A DNA stretch of 64,000 nucleotides from GCA-020356105 sp964347475 (GTDB lineage: Bacteria > Pseudomonadota > Alphaproteobacteria > UBA8366 > JADFVY01). This document shows, in pieces, positions 1 through 8,660 of this stretch (its first letter is position 1; every line of letters begins with the position of its first letter). Position numbers and translations under genes: made by a program. The DNA is taken from assembly GCA_964347475.1 (NCBI GenBank), contig CAYFYY010000003.1:47323-111322 (forward strand), given 5' to 3'. The notes under the pieces were generated by a model that saw only the letters and a program-made list of their open reading frames with translations, made no database searches and was not told the origin of the DNA.

Positions 1-771
1 GAGGCGCAGTTGAGCCAGAGCCAGAAGATGGACAGCCTGGGCAGCCTGGCCGCCGGAATCGCCCACGACCTCAACAATACGCTGACACCCATACTGGGCC
101 TGACCGAACTCGTCGTCGACGATCTGCCCCCCGGAAGCCAGTCGCGGACCAATTTGGAGCAGGTCCTGTGGGCCGGTGAGCGCGGCCGGGAACTCGTCGC
201 CCAGATCCTGGCCTTCAGCCGCGAACACGCGCCGGATCGAATACTGGTCGATCTCTGCCCTCTGGTAAGGGAAAGCTTGGGACTCCTTCGCGCCACCATG
301 CCAGCCACCATCGAAATCGTGGACGACCTCGACGAGGGCGTGGCGCAGGTCATGGCCGTGTCGACGCAGATTCACCAGATTCTCATGAATCTCGGCTCCA
401 ACGCGCGAGACGCGATGGCGTCGAAACCGGGCACCCTTACGGTCGGTTTGAAGCGGGTGGACGTCGACGAGAAGACCGCGGGGCGACATACCGATCTCAA
501 TCCGGGCCCGCACGTGCTGCTGACCGTTGGCGACACTGGACCGGGCATGGACCGCGGCACTCTCAGTCGGGTTTTCGATCCTTTCTTTACCACCAAACCG
601 GTCGGTGGTGGTACCGGGATGGGTCTGTCGGTGGTGCATGGCATCGTCAAATCGCATGAAGGAGCGATTATCGTATCCAGCGAGCCGGGTGGCGGTACGA
701 CCGTCGAGATTTATTTTCCGCTCGAACGAACGTGCGCGGCCCACAGCGAACCGCGACACGCCGCCGAATGA
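1..771 (+). CDS. Sensor histidine kinase, C-terminal part (cut by window start)
   Basis: The frame is open from base 1, so the N-terminal sensory part lies outside the window. The visible 256 residues hold a dimerisation/phosphoacceptor helix with the H-box AGIAHDLNN (His at bases 64-66), then a HATPase domain with N-box (NLGSNARDAM), G1 (DTGPGMD), F-box (FDPFFTTKP) and G2 (GTGMGLS). This is the pattern of soluble PAS-type hybrid or orthodox kinases that autophosphorylate and pass phosphate to a receiver. No receiver domain follows in the same chain. A separate receiver gene starts 86 bases downstream and is the likely partner. The family is certain; the input signal is unknown. Confidence 0.93.
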   Translation, partial: EAQLSQSQKMDSLGSLAAGIAHDLNNTLTPILGLTELVVDDLPPGSQSRTNLEQVLWAGERGRELVAQILAFSREHAPDRILVDLCPLVRESLGLLRATMPATIEIVDDLDEGVAQVMAVSTQIHQILMNLGSNARDAMASKPGTLTVGLKRVDVDEKTAGRHTDLNPGPHVLLTVGDTGPGMDRGTLSRVFDPFFTTKPVGGGTGMGLSVVHGIVKSHEGAIIVSSEPGGGTTVEIYFPLERTCAAHSEPRHAAE

Positions 772-857
772 TTGCCATATGATCACCGACTCGGCCTGGA
801 ACAAATACTCGCAACATTACCGCAGCCGGAGCCGCCCATGCGGCGAAGGAGAACGAC

Positions 858-1232
858 ATGGCTCGTGTACTTGTTGTCGATGACGAGGAATTCATCCGCT
901 TTACCCTTCGGCAAATGCTGGAGAAGTCGGGACATGAGGTCATCGAGGCGGTCAATGGCCAGGATGCCCTCGATGCCTTTGAACGCACCACGGTTGATCT
1001 CGTTATCACCGATATCATTATGCCGGAAAAGGAGGGCATCGAGACAATCGTCGAGCTTCGACGCCAGCGGCCCGATCTGAAAATCATCGCCGTCTCTGGC
1101 GGCGGGCGGACCAGGACCCTGGACTATCTCGACATTGCGGAACGGCTCGGCGCAGACAGCGCGATCGCCAAACCGCTCAAGCGCAAGACGGTGATGGATG
1201 CGGTCAACAACGCCCTGGGGCATGCCAACTGA
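858..1232 (+). CDS. Single-domain response regulator (CheY-like receiver)
   Basis: A 124-residue protein made only of a receiver domain. The acidic pocket VVDDEE is near residue 7, the phospho-acceptor is Asp52 (VITDIIMP), the switch Ser80 and the conserved Lys105 (AKPLK). There is no DNA-binding or enzymatic output domain, so it should act by protein-protein contact or as a phosphorelay intermediate. A strong Shine-Dalgarno (GAAGGAG) precedes the ATG. The histidine kinase just upstream on the same strand is the probable phosphodonor. The output is not determinable from the sequence. Confidence 0.93.
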   Translation: MARVLVVDDEEFIRFTLRQMLEKSGHEVIEAVNGQDALDAFERTTVDLVITDIIMPEKEGIETIVELRRQRPDLKIIAVSGGGRTRTLDYLDIAERLGADSAIAKPLKRKTVMDAVNNALGHAN

Positions 1233-1325
1233 CGCGAAAGGATCAGGGCACGAGGCACTGCTTGCGCGACCGACCGATACACCGGCGGGATCGGCCGGGA
1301 ATTCGCACACGCATCGACAAGTCCT

Positions 1326-1838
1326 CTAGCGGACGCTGGCGCCGCGGTGGTTCAGCACCGTTTCGAGTTGCTGCCGCTGGCCGTCGTCCAACGTATCATA
1401 GAACGCCTCGAACGCCGGTCGCACGGCACGCAGCGCCTCCAAACCAGCCGCCATCGCCGTTTCCGCGAACTCCAAGCGCTCGGGCAAGGTTGTCGTCGCC
1501 GTGTCCGCGGCAAAAGCGTCGCAGGTATCGCGCAACCAGATGAAGCCTTGCTCGAGCTCACGCTCGACCCGGATCCAAGATTCACTTTGTGCGGCATCCA
1601 GTTCGAGCCAGCTGCTCAGGAACGAGCCCAGGCGGTCCGCATGGGTGAGACCGCTGTCCCCACAAAACGTTAGACCGACGTGCTGTGGGCTTCGATCACC
1701 GGCCCTGTAATGATGAAATCCTCTTGACGCCTGCGCCAACGGATCGATAGCGACGAACACGGCGGCCAAGCCGAAGACGGCAAGTAGCACGAGTACGATA
1801 TTGAAGTGGCGTTTCCGCCGATGTTGTGACGACTTCAT
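1326..1838 (-). CDS. LTXXQ/Spy-CpxP-like periplasmic protein
   Basis: A 170-residue protein with a basic N-terminus and one hydrophobic segment (about residues 13-32), followed by an exported helical domain. The spaced segments GLTHADRLGSFLSSWLELDA and ALRAVRPAFEAFYDTLDDGQ resemble the LTXXQ-motif family, alphaproteobacterial relatives of the Spy/CpxP periplasmic chaperones. A GAGGAG ribosome site precedes the start. It is transcribed divergently from a MarR regulator, with a palindrome in the shared upstream region. The exact substrate, whether a misfolded protein or a metal, cannot be told. Confidence 0.7.
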   Translation of the reverse strand: MKSSQHRRKRHFNIVLVLLAVFGLAAVFVAIDPLAQASRGFHHYRAGDRSPQHVGLTFCGDSGLTHADRLGSFLSSWLELDAAQSESWIRVERELEQGFIWLRDTCDAFAADTATTTLPERLEFAETAMAAGLEALRAVRPAFEAFYDTLDDGQRQQLETVLNHRGASVR

Positions 1839-1951
1839 TCCTTGCTCCTCGTTTCGTGATATCGTGAATCTTTAATTTTCCAAGGTTTGCCTCGGTGTCG
1901 CACGTTGGTGTGATCGCGATCAGAGGCAAATTGACAAGAACGATGTCATTA

Positions 1952-1967
1952 TGACAATTCATTGTCA
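1952..1967. promoter_or_regulatory. Palindromic operator candidate for the MarR regulator
   Basis: TGACAAT-TC-ATTGTCA is a perfect 7+7 inverted repeat with a 2-base centre. Related half-sites TTGACAA (from 1931) and ATTGTCG (about 1980) flank it. It lies between the divergent LTXXQ-protein gene and the MarR gene. A 16-18 bp AT-rich palindrome is the usual MarR-dimer target, so autoregulation and control of the divergent gene are plausible. Binding is inferred. Confidence 0.55.
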
Positions 1968-2011
1968 ATATGCCAGCTAAATTGTCGAAAAGACGCGACT
2001 GCGAGGTGCAC

Positions 2012-2461
2012 ATGCCGAAGCGGCCGAAACAACGAAGCGAAGCAGGCAACGCGCTCTTCGAACTCGGCATGGAAGTAATTCATACGTATTTCCGGCTGCG
2101 CGCGGCCGGGGAGAAAATCGGAGCAACCCCGCCGGCCGGTGCCGGATCATTCGGATTGTTGCGCAGCCTCAAGAGTAGCGGGCCGCAGACGGTCCCCCAG
2201 CTCGCGCGGGCGCGCGACGTAAGCCGCCAACACATTCAGATTTTGGCCAATGGCCTCGCGGAACAGGGCCTGGTGGAATTCGTGGACAATCCCGCGCACA
2301 GGCGCTCCAGACTTCTGAAGATCACCGGTTTGGGCGAGCGACGGCTCGCGCAGGTCATGCACAGGATTGAAGAAGCCTACGAGGACATTTCGGCAGGCAT
2401 GGACCCCGGCGAGATCAGGGCGGCGATCGAGGTACTCTCGGAGCTGCGCAGAAGAATGTAA
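2012..2461 (+). CDS. MarR-family transcriptional regulator
   Basis: A 149-residue winged-helix protein. A dimerisation helix is followed by the HTH (VPQLARARDVSRQHIQILANGL) and the wing (EFVDNPAHRRSRLLKITGLG), then C-terminal helices. An in-frame ATG exists at 1970, but it abuts the palindrome and has no ribosome site. The ATG at 2012 has GAGGTG at a good distance and is preferred. The gene is divergent from the LTXXQ protein, its likely target. It ends 11 bases before the convergent nicotinate phosphoribosyltransferase gene, across the short palindrome AGGCCC-ggg-GGCCT. The ligand is unknown. Confidence 0.88.
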   Translation: MPKRPKQRSEAGNALFELGMEVIHTYFRLRAAGEKIGATPPAGAGSFGLLRSLKSSGPQTVPQLARARDVSRQHIQILANGLAEQGLVEFVDNPAHRRSRLLKITGLGERRLAQVMHRIEEAYEDISAGMDPGEIRAAIEVLSELRRRM

Positions 2462-2472
2462 GGCCCGGGGGC

Positions 2473-3612
2473 CTATTCGGCGGCTTCCGCCTCGCGGCCG
2501 CGCAGCAGGAACTCGCGGCCGACCTTGACGCGCGGCTCGCCGTCATAGGCGACGATATCGGCCGTCGCATAGGTTTCCGTCCAACGATCCGGGAGGTATG
2601 AGCCGGTACCGATCACGTCGATCGGCGCCTTGGCGATCGCCATCGTCTTGCATTTGTGCGGACCGAAGCCGCTCGATGCGACGATCCGGACGCTGTCGTG
2701 ACCCGCCTCATCCAGCCGTTCCCGCATGTGCCAGATCGCTGCTGCGGAGACGCCGGGGCCAACGAGGTCGCGCAGTTCCTCCTCGGTGCGGTAGCCACGG
2801 ATCGCGCGCGGCACATGGCGATCGAGGACCGCATAGGACGCCGTCGGATCGAGGCCTTCGCAAAACCGCGACCCCGGCGTATCGAGTCGAACCGCAAGCC
2901 GCCCGTCTTTCGCCAGTCCCGGGAACCGTTCGCACACGGCAAGGGAATCGACAACTTCGTGTCCGAAGTAATCGACCAGGACCGTCAGATTGTCGTCCGG
3001 GAAGGTTTCGTTGAACATCTCGGCCGCCCGGACGGTGGAACCGGCATAGCCGACCAGCGCATGTGGCATGGTGCCAAGTCCCTGCTGCAGTCCGAAGTAA
3101 TGGGCGGTGGCGTCGGTCGCATTGCCGATGAAGCCGACCGCGTTCTCCTTGCGCTTTGCTCGGCGCGAGCCGACGGAGGCGGCGTAGGCCATGAGTTCCG
3201 CCATCTCTGTGCCAGCGCAGTGGCGGGCGTCCATGGCCAGGAAGGAGACCTTGGGCAGGTCCATGCACATCGCCGCGGCATTGTAGGCGGCAACGCAGGC
3301 GGGCCCGATTTTCTGCAGCAGTAGCGTCTCCAGATCAACCAGTAGCGCCAGGGGCCCGGTCACGTACATCAGCGCCTCGCCGGCGCCGACCCAGCGACCT
3401 TCCTCGTATCGCAGGTCGATATCGACCGTCGCCCCCCGCTCCTTTGTCACACCCTCAAGCCACTTGATGGCCAGGCGCGGCGCCGAAACAACCGGTCGTC
3501 GCATGAAAATCGCGTAGGTGGCGGTGCAGTCGCCGAACTTCTCGACGACGCGGCGCGTGCGGTTGAAATAGGCGTCTGTCCAACGCGCAATGGATTCTGG
3601 TTTCGGGGTCAT
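2473..3612 (-). CDS. pncB: Nicotinate phosphoribosyltransferase
   Basis: A 379-residue NAPRTase-family protein. These enzymes join nicotinate and PRPP to give nicotinate mononucleotide in the Preiss-Handler NAD salvage route in the cytosol. Recognisable parts are the N-terminal TDAYFNRTRR region, the nicotinate-site segment DARHCAGTEMAELMAYA, the AVRLDTPGSRFCEG segment in place of the usual RIDSGD loop, and the phosphate-site segment IVASSGFGPHK. The length fits the shorter bacterial clade. The ribosome site AGAGGG precedes the ATG. It lies 39 bases downstream of the DAHP synthase gene, on the same strand. Confidence 0.88.
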   Translation of the reverse strand: MTPKPESIARWTDAYFNRTRRVVEKFGDCTATYAIFMRRPVVSAPRLAIKWLEGVTKERGATVDIDLRYEEGRWVGAGEALMYVTGPLALLVDLETLLLQKIGPACVAAYNAAAMCMDLPKVSFLAMDARHCAGTEMAELMAYAASVGSRRAKRKENAVGFIGNATDATAHYFGLQQGLGTMPHALVGYAGSTVRAAEMFNETFPDDNLTVLVDYFGHEVVDSLAVCERFPGLAKDGRLAVRLDTPGSRFCEGLDPTASYAVLDRHVPRAIRGYRTEEELRDLVGPGVSAAAIWHMRERLDEAGHDSVRIVASSGFGPHKCKTMAIAKAPIDVIGTGSYLPDRWTETYATADIVAYDGEPRVKVGREFLLRGREAEAAE

Positions 3613-3651
3613 CGCAACCCTCTTAAGACAGAATTCCGCGGGATCCGGCCC

Positions 3652-4878
3652 CTATGATGCGGCGGCAAGGCGCGACCGCCGGCCGGCCCGCTGTTCCTTG
3701 AGCGAATCCGCGAGCAGAAATGCCAGCTCGAGAGCCTGGCTCGCGTTGAGGCGCGGGTCGCAATGGGTATGATAGCGCGCCGACAGGTCCTCGTCGCTGA
3801 TCGCCTGGGCTCCGCCGAGGCACTCGGTCACATCCTGGCCGGTCATTTCGAAATGTACCCCGCCGGCGTACGATCCCTGCTCGCGGTGGACCTCGAAGAA
3901 CCCGCGCACCTCGTCGAGGATGCGATCGAACGGCCGCGTCTTGTACCCGGTTGCCGACTTGATCGTGTTGCCGTGCATGGGATCGCACGACCAGACCACG
4001 GCGCGGCCCTCGCGCTCGACCCGGCGGACCAGCGCCGGCAGGACGTCGCGCACCTTGTCGTGGCCCATGCGGCTGATCAGCGTCAGACGGCCGGGATCGT
4101 TGGCCGGGTTCAGGATATCGATGAGCCGGATCAGATCGTCCGGATCCGCCGTCGGCCCGACCTTCATGCCGATCGGGTTGTTCACGCCGCGCAGGAATTC
4201 GACATGCGCGCCGTCGGGATCGCGGGTGCGCTCACCGATCCACAGCAGATGCGCCGAGCAGTCGTACCAGTCGCCGGTCAGGCTGTCCTTGCGTACCAGC
4301 GCCTCCTCGTAGGCCAGCAGCAGCGCCTCGTGGCTGGTGTAGAAGTTCGTTTCCCGGATCTGCGGCACGCTTTCCGCGGTTATTCCGCACGCTTCCATGA
4401 AATCCAGGGATTCCGAAATCCGGTTGGCCAGCTCCTCGTACCGCTCGCCCTGCGGGCTGCCCGAGACGAAATTCAGGTTCCACTGGTGCACCTTGTGCAG
4501 GTCGGCGAAGCCGCCTTGGGCGAAGGCACGCAGAAGATTGAGCGTCGCGGCGGATTGGTTGTAACCACGCACCATACGCTCCGGATCCGGCTCGCGCGCA
4601 TCCTCGTCGAACTCGATGGCGTTGACGATGTCGCCGCGGTAGCTCGGCAGCTCGCGGCCGCCCTGGACTTCCGTGTCGGACGAGCGCGGCTTGGCGAACT
4701 GGCCCGCCATGCGACCCACCTTCACCACCGGGCAGGCGCCCGCATAGGTCAGCACGACAGCCATCTGCAAAAGCACCTTGAAGGTGTCACGGATGGTATT
4801 GGCGCCGAACTCGGCGAAGGACTCCGCGCAATCGCCGCCTTGCAGCAAAAAGGCTTCGCCGTTCGCCGCGCGTGCCAA
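3652..4878 (-). CDS. Class II (plant-type) DAHP synthase, main C-terminal part
   Basis: 3-deoxy-7-phosphoheptulonate synthase condenses phosphoenolpyruvate and erythrose 4-phosphate, the first step of the shikimate pathway. The class II signature is clear: LLQGGDCAES, KVGRMAGQFAKPRS, PSYRGD, a WSCDPMHGNT metal/substrate block, and DVTECLGGAQAI followed by YHTHCDPRLNASQALELAF near the end. The first residues of this open frame (about 4865-4878) are not native. They run out of an inserted foreign fragment, because the assembly is chimeric here. The authentic N-terminus is at 5025-5270. The real gene would run 5270 to 3652 without the insertion and encode about 460 residues. Confidence 0.9.
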   Translation of the reverse strand: MARAANGEAFLLQGGDCAESFAEFGANTIRDTFKVLLQMAVVLTYAGACPVVKVGRMAGQFAKPRSSDTEVQGGRELPSYRGDIVNAIEFDEDAREPDPERMVRGYNQSAATLNLLRAFAQGGFADLHKVHQWNLNFVSGSPQGERYEELANRISESLDFMEACGITAESVPQIRETNFYTSHEALLLAYEEALVRKDSLTGDWYDCSAHLLWIGERTRDPDGAHVEFLRGVNNPIGMKVGPTADPDDLIRLIDILNPANDPGRLTLISRMGHDKVRDVLPALVRRVEREGRAVVWSCDPMHGNTIKSATGYKTRPFDRILDEVRGFFEVHREQGSYAGGVHFEMTGQDVTECLGGAQAISDEDLSARYHTHCDPRLNASQALELAFLLADSLKEQRAGRRSRLAAAS

Positions 4879-5014
4879 AGTCGCTCGGCGTACCGACGAT
4901 CCCGCGCCCGAAATGGTGCTGCCACAGGCGGTTGACGATCACGCGCGCCAGCAGCGCGCCCGCGCCGTGGTCGACGTCGGTCAGCCAGTTGGCGAGCGCG
5001 GTGCGCAGCATCGG
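4873..5014 (-). other. Foreign DUF1553-domain fragment inserted in the DAHP synthase gene (assembly chimera)
   Basis: Read on the minus strand this segment encodes ALANWLTDVD...ARVIVNRLWQHHF...GIVGTPSDFGTRGE. That is the characteristic core of DUF1553 (PSD1-type) proteins, known mainly from Planctomycetes and Verrucomicrobia. It has no start, no stop and no relation to DAHP synthase. One edge touches a 10-N gap and the other joins DAHP synthase at a short shared GGCGAA. It most likely comes from another genome in the sample. Confidence 0.75.
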
Positions 5015-5024
5015 NNNNNNNNNN
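5015..5024. other. Assembly gap (10 N)
   Basis: Ten N bases, a typical fixed-length placeholder. On both sides lie two diverged copies of the same stretch of the DAHP synthase gene (4789-4860 and 5025-5096), so the gap joins contigs that should overlap. Confidence 0.95.
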
Positions 5025-5270
5025 ACGGATTGTATTGGCGCCGAACTCGGCGAAGGACGACGCGCAATCGCCGCCTTGCAGCAGGAATGCCTGGCCGGCC
5101 GCCACGTCGGCGAGATCCTCGCGAAGACGGCGCGCCTCGCCGGCGAACACCAGCGGTGGCAACCCGCGCAGGGTTTGCTCGACCTGCGCCAGACGCTCAC
5201 CGTCCTGATAGACCGGCACCTGCCGGATCGGTTTGCCCTTCCAGCTGTCCGGTGTCCAGTTTGCCGCCAT
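5025..5270 (-). CDS. Class II DAHP synthase, N-terminal part (broken at gap)
   Basis: The true start of the class II DAHP synthase is the ATG at 5270, preceded by GGAGGGCAGGACA. The 82 visible residues begin MAANWTPDSWKGKPIRQVP and end at GGDCASSFAEFGANTIR, where the frame meets the N gap. The same LLQGGDCA...FGANTIR segment recurs at the start of the downstream part, so the protein is interrupted only by the assembly. Joining at that repeat restores a continuous enzyme. Confidence 0.85.
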
Positions 5271-5491
5271 TGTCCTGCCCTCCGGCTTTTTCTGCGCCTT
5301 TCCAGTGCCTTGATTTCCTGCCCGCTTCGATACGGAACGCCCGATATACGCCTTTGGGCACAAGTTTTCCACAGGAAATGCGGTGGCGCCCGGGAACCGG
5401 ACGCCTGTCGACGTGAGTGCCGCCACGATCTTAACGGACTATAAACATGCAAGGTGCGACACTCCCGCGCGGAAAAGACAATAGGGTTGCC

Positions 5492-7255
5492 ATGTCCGAC
5501 GCCACCGGGACTTCGCCCGTCCGCAACCTCCTGTCGGGCCTGATGCGCGCGCCGCTGCGCTTTCCCGTGCCGCTTGCGTGCGCAGCGGCCTGGGCCGCCA
5601 TCACGATTGCCCATCAGCACCGCTTCGACGAGCTGCCCCGGACCATCGCGGAGGCATGGCAGGTATTCCTGATCAGCGGCCTTTTCCTGTCGCTGGCGGC
5701 CACCCTTTTCGCTGAAGGGCGGGGCTGGAATCGGTTACGGTCGCTCGGGCTTGCCGGCGCCGCACTCGTGCCGCCGGCCCTGGCCGTCTTTGTCAATGGC
5801 GGCAACAGCGCCTGGGAAAGCCCAGGATTCTATCTGCTGGTCCCCGGTGGAATCCTGCTGGCAATCGTCGCCCCCTTCCTGCGCCGCGGCGCGACCGACC
5901 GAGCGATCTGGGACTTCAACCTGACGAGCTGGCTGAGCGTCCTGTTCGGGCTCATTGTGGCGATTGGCCTCACGCTCGGGACGATGGGCGTGCTCGGCGG
6001 CCTGGAGGTCCTGTTCGATCTGTCGATCGCCGGCAAGATCTATGAGGATGTCTGGATCGTCTGCCTGAGCGTGATCTGGCCGTGGCAGACATTGGCGGGA
6101 ATTCCGGGGGAGTGCGACGCACCGACGGATGCAGCGCCGCCGCGCTGGACCGAATACGTGGCCTCGTGGCTGCTGGTCCCACTTGCGATCGTATATATGC
6201 TGCTGCTGTACGGGTTCGCGGCCAAGGTCCTGGTTTCCTGGGAGCTGCCGCGCGGGACCGTGGGCTGGCTGTGCGGCGGTTTCGTGGCCTTCGGTCTCGC
6301 CGTGTGGAGCGCCGCCTGGCCGTTCGGCGAGTCCGGCAACCGGACGACGCGGGTCTACCAGCGATACCTGCATTACGGGTTGATCGTGCCGGTGATCCTG
6401 CTCGCCGTTGCCATCGGCGCGCGAATTGCGGAGTACGGCATCACCGAGAAGCGCTATGCACTGACCCTGCTGGCCCTGTGGCTCTGCGGCATCGTGATCT
6501 ACGGCATCGTCGCCCGTCCGGCCCGCCTCGCGGTTGCCCCTGCGTCGCTCGCCGCGCTGTTGATCCTCGGCTCGCTCGGCCCGTGGGGTGCGACCGCCGT
6601 CTCGCTGCGCAGTCAGCTCGGGGAACTGGAGTCGCTCCTTGCCGAGGCCGGGATCCTCGTCGAGGGCCGGATCAAGCCGGATCAGGGCCTCGCCGACCAG
6701 AAGCAGGTGCGCCGGATCACCGATATCGTGGACTACATGCGCCGCAGCGGCAAGCTGGAAGATCTGAACGCTTGGCTGGCAGAAGCCGGTGCCAGTCCGG
6801 GCAGGGACGAGGATAACCAGGCTCTGCTCGCCCATATGGGTCTCGATTACGCCGAGCCAATCTCCTGGTCCGTGGGCGAGTACGAGACGATCGACGTCGC
6901 CGGCTTCGAGGCCGCCCACCACCTGCCGCTCGGCGCGGACGTGAAGGACACTATTACGGCCGCGGGAAGCGGCCGCCGCTACGAGGCGCGGTTCGACGGC
7001 AAGATTCTGACCGTCGCATTGGTCGGGCGCCCGGACGCGAGGGCGGTGTTCAATCTCGACGCGCTGGCAGAGAGGCTGCGGGCGATGGAGATCAAGTGGG
7101 GCGATCCGGCCAGCCGCGCGGCGATGACGCTGGAAGCCGGGGAGAACGGCCTGCGCGCCCGACTGCACGTGGCATACATGGGTGGCCAGCGCACCCCCAA
7201 CGGTAACGAAATATACTCTGGCCAAGCGTTGCTGCTGCTCGGCCGCAGAGAGTAG
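5492..7255 (+). CDS. DUF4153 domain membrane protein
   Basis: About 587 residues from the ATG at 5492 (MSDATGTSPVRNLL); an in-frame ATG at 5447 lacks a ribosome site. The first two thirds hold around ten to twelve hydrophobic segments. The SVIWPWQTLAGIPG region and the following aromatic/Arg-rich loops are typical of DUF4153 proteins. The last 200 residues are soluble (PDQGLADQKQVRRITDIVDY and onward). The family's role is unknown. The gene is divergent from DAHP synthase and convergent with glutathione reductase, ending 4 bases before that gene. Confidence 0.8.
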   Translation: MSDATGTSPVRNLLSGLMRAPLRFPVPLACAAAWAAITIAHQHRFDELPRTIAEAWQVFLISGLFLSLAATLFAEGRGWNRLRSLGLAGAALVPPALAVFVNGGNSAWESPGFYLLVPGGILLAIVAPFLRRGATDRAIWDFNLTSWLSVLFGLIVAIGLTLGTMGVLGGLEVLFDLSIAGKIYEDVWIVCLSVIWPWQTLAGIPGECDAPTDAAPPRWTEYVASWLLVPLAIVYMLLLYGFAAKVLVSWELPRGTVGWLCGGFVAFGLAVWSAAWPFGESGNRTTRVYQRYLHYGLIVPVILLAVAIGARIAEYGITEKRYALTLLALWLCGIVIYGIVARPARLAVAPASLAALLILGSLGPWGATAVSLRSQLGELESLLAEAGILVEGRIKPDQGLADQKQVRRITDIVDYMRRSGKLEDLNAWLAEAGASPGRDEDNQALLAHMGLDYAEPISWSVGEYETIDVAGFEAAHHLPLGADVKDTITAAGSGRRYEARFDGKILTVALVGRPDARAVFNLDALAERLRAMEIKWGDPASRAAMTLEAGENGLRARLHVAYMGGQRTPNGNEIYSGQALLLLGRRE

Positions 7256-7259
7256 CCAC

Positions 7260-8639
7260 TTACTCCGCCGCCTCGTCGCCGGCCCGGACGACCGGCTCGC
7301 GCATGGTGACGAACTCCTCGGCCGCGGTCGGGTGGATGCCGATCGTTGCGTCGAACTGCGCCTTGGTCGCACCCATCTTCATGGCGATGGCGAGGCCCTG
7401 GATGATCTCGCCCGCGTCGGGCCCCGCCATGTGGGCGCCGACGACGCGGTCGGATTCCTTGTCGACGACCAGCTTCATCAGCGTGCGTTCCTCGTTGCCG
7501 GACAGCGTGTGCTTGAGTGCCCGGAATTCCGAAATATAGACCTCCACCGCGCCATAGCGGGTGCGCGCGGTGGCCTCGGTCAGCCCGACCGTGCCGAGCG
7601 CCGGCTGGCTGAACACGGCGCTCGGGACGCAGTCGTAGTCGAAGGGCTCCGGCGGCGCCTCGCCGAACAGGCGGCGCGCCAGCCACATGCCTTCGCCCAG
7701 GGCGACGGGCGTGAGCTGCATGCGGTCGATGACGTCGCCGACGGCGAAGACCGAGGGCACCGACGTGCGGAATTCTTCGTCCACGACGACGGCGCCGTTC
7801 TCATTCAATTCGACACCGACCTCGTCCAGCCCGAGCCCTTCGGTATTGGGAACCCGGCCGGTGGCATAGAGCACGAGGTCGGCCGGAATCTCGGTCCCGT
7901 CGGCGAGCTCGGCGCATATCCGCCCGCGGCGTTTTTCGAGACATTCGACCGTGGCGTTGAAGCGCACGTCGATGCCCTTCTTGCGCATCTCTTCGCACAG
8001 GAAGTGGCGCAGATCGTCGTCGAACCCGCGCAGGAAATGCGGACCGCGGTAGAGCTGCGTCACCTCCGCGCCGAGACCGTTCATGATGCCGGCGAACTCC
8101 ACCGCGATATACCCGCCGCCGACGATTACGACGCGCTCCGGGAAGTCCTCCAGATAGAACATGTCGTCGGAGATGGAAGCCAGCTCGCGGCCTCTGATGT
8201 CGGGCACGAAGGCTCGCCCGCCGGTCGCGACAAGGACGTGCTGCGCGGTCACCGTCCGATCGCCGACGGTCACCGCGTGCGGCCCCCTCACTGCTGCCCG
8301 GGCTTGGTAAATGGTCACTCCGGCGTTCTTCAGGATACGTTCGTAGACACCGTTAAGGCGCTCGATTTCGCCGTTCTTGTTGGCGATCAGTTTCTTCCAG
8401 TCGAACTTGCGGTCGCCGACCGTCCAGCCGAATCCGGCCGCGTCCGCGAACTCCTCGGCGAAGTGCGACGCGTAGACGAACAGCTTCTTCGGCACGCAGC
8501 CGATATTGACGCAGGTGCCGCCGAAGAACCGGTCCTCCGCGATGCCGACCCGCGCCCCCAGCTGCCCTGCGATGCGGGCCGCGCGCACCCCGGCCGAGCC
8601 GGCGCCGATGACGAAGAAATCATAGTCGTGGTTGCTCAT
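7260..8639 (-). CDS. gor: Glutathione-disulfide reductase
   Basis: A 459-residue FAD/NADPH oxidoreductase that reduces GSSG to GSH in the cytosol. The FAD-binding GAGSAGVRAA, the redox disulfide GGTCVNIGCVPKK (Cys43 and Cys48), the NAD(P) site VGGGYIAVEFA, the second FAD motif VFAVGDVID and the C-terminal catalytic HPTAAEE are all present. GTCVNIGCVPKK with Lys-Lys and a Tyr-containing NADPH domain favour glutathione reductase over mercuric reductase or lipoamide dehydrogenase. The gene stands 22 bases downstream of an ABC exporter pair on the same strand. Confidence 0.93.
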   Translation of the reverse strand: MSNHDYDFFVIGAGSAGVRAARIAGQLGARVGIAEDRFFGGTCVNIGCVPKKLFVYASHFAEEFADAAGFGWTVGDRKFDWKKLIANKNGEIERLNGVYERILKNAGVTIYQARAAVRGPHAVTVGDRTVTAQHVLVATGGRAFVPDIRGRELASISDDMFYLEDFPERVVIVGGGYIAVEFAGIMNGLGAEVTQLYRGPHFLRGFDDDLRHFLCEEMRKKGIDVRFNATVECLEKRRGRICAELADGTEIPADLVLYATGRVPNTEGLGLDEVGVELNENGAVVVDEEFRTSVPSVFAVGDVIDRMQLTPVALGEGMWLARRLFGEAPPEPFDYDCVPSAVFSQPALGTVGLTEATARTRYGAVEVYISEFRALKHTLSGNEERTLMKLVVDKESDRVVGAHMAGPDAGEIIQGLAIAMKMGATKAQFDATIGIHPTAAEEFVTMREPVVRAGDEAAE

Positions 8640-8660
8640 TGTCCTCTCCCCAGTGGGCCG

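Noticed and set aside
3631..3646. EcoRI, SacII and BamHI sites in a row (GAATTCCGCGGGATCC), like a cloning polylinker
   Set aside because: It lies in a short natural gap between pncB and the DAHP synthase gene, with ordinary genes and codon use on both sides and no vector sequence. Chance is the simplest explanation.
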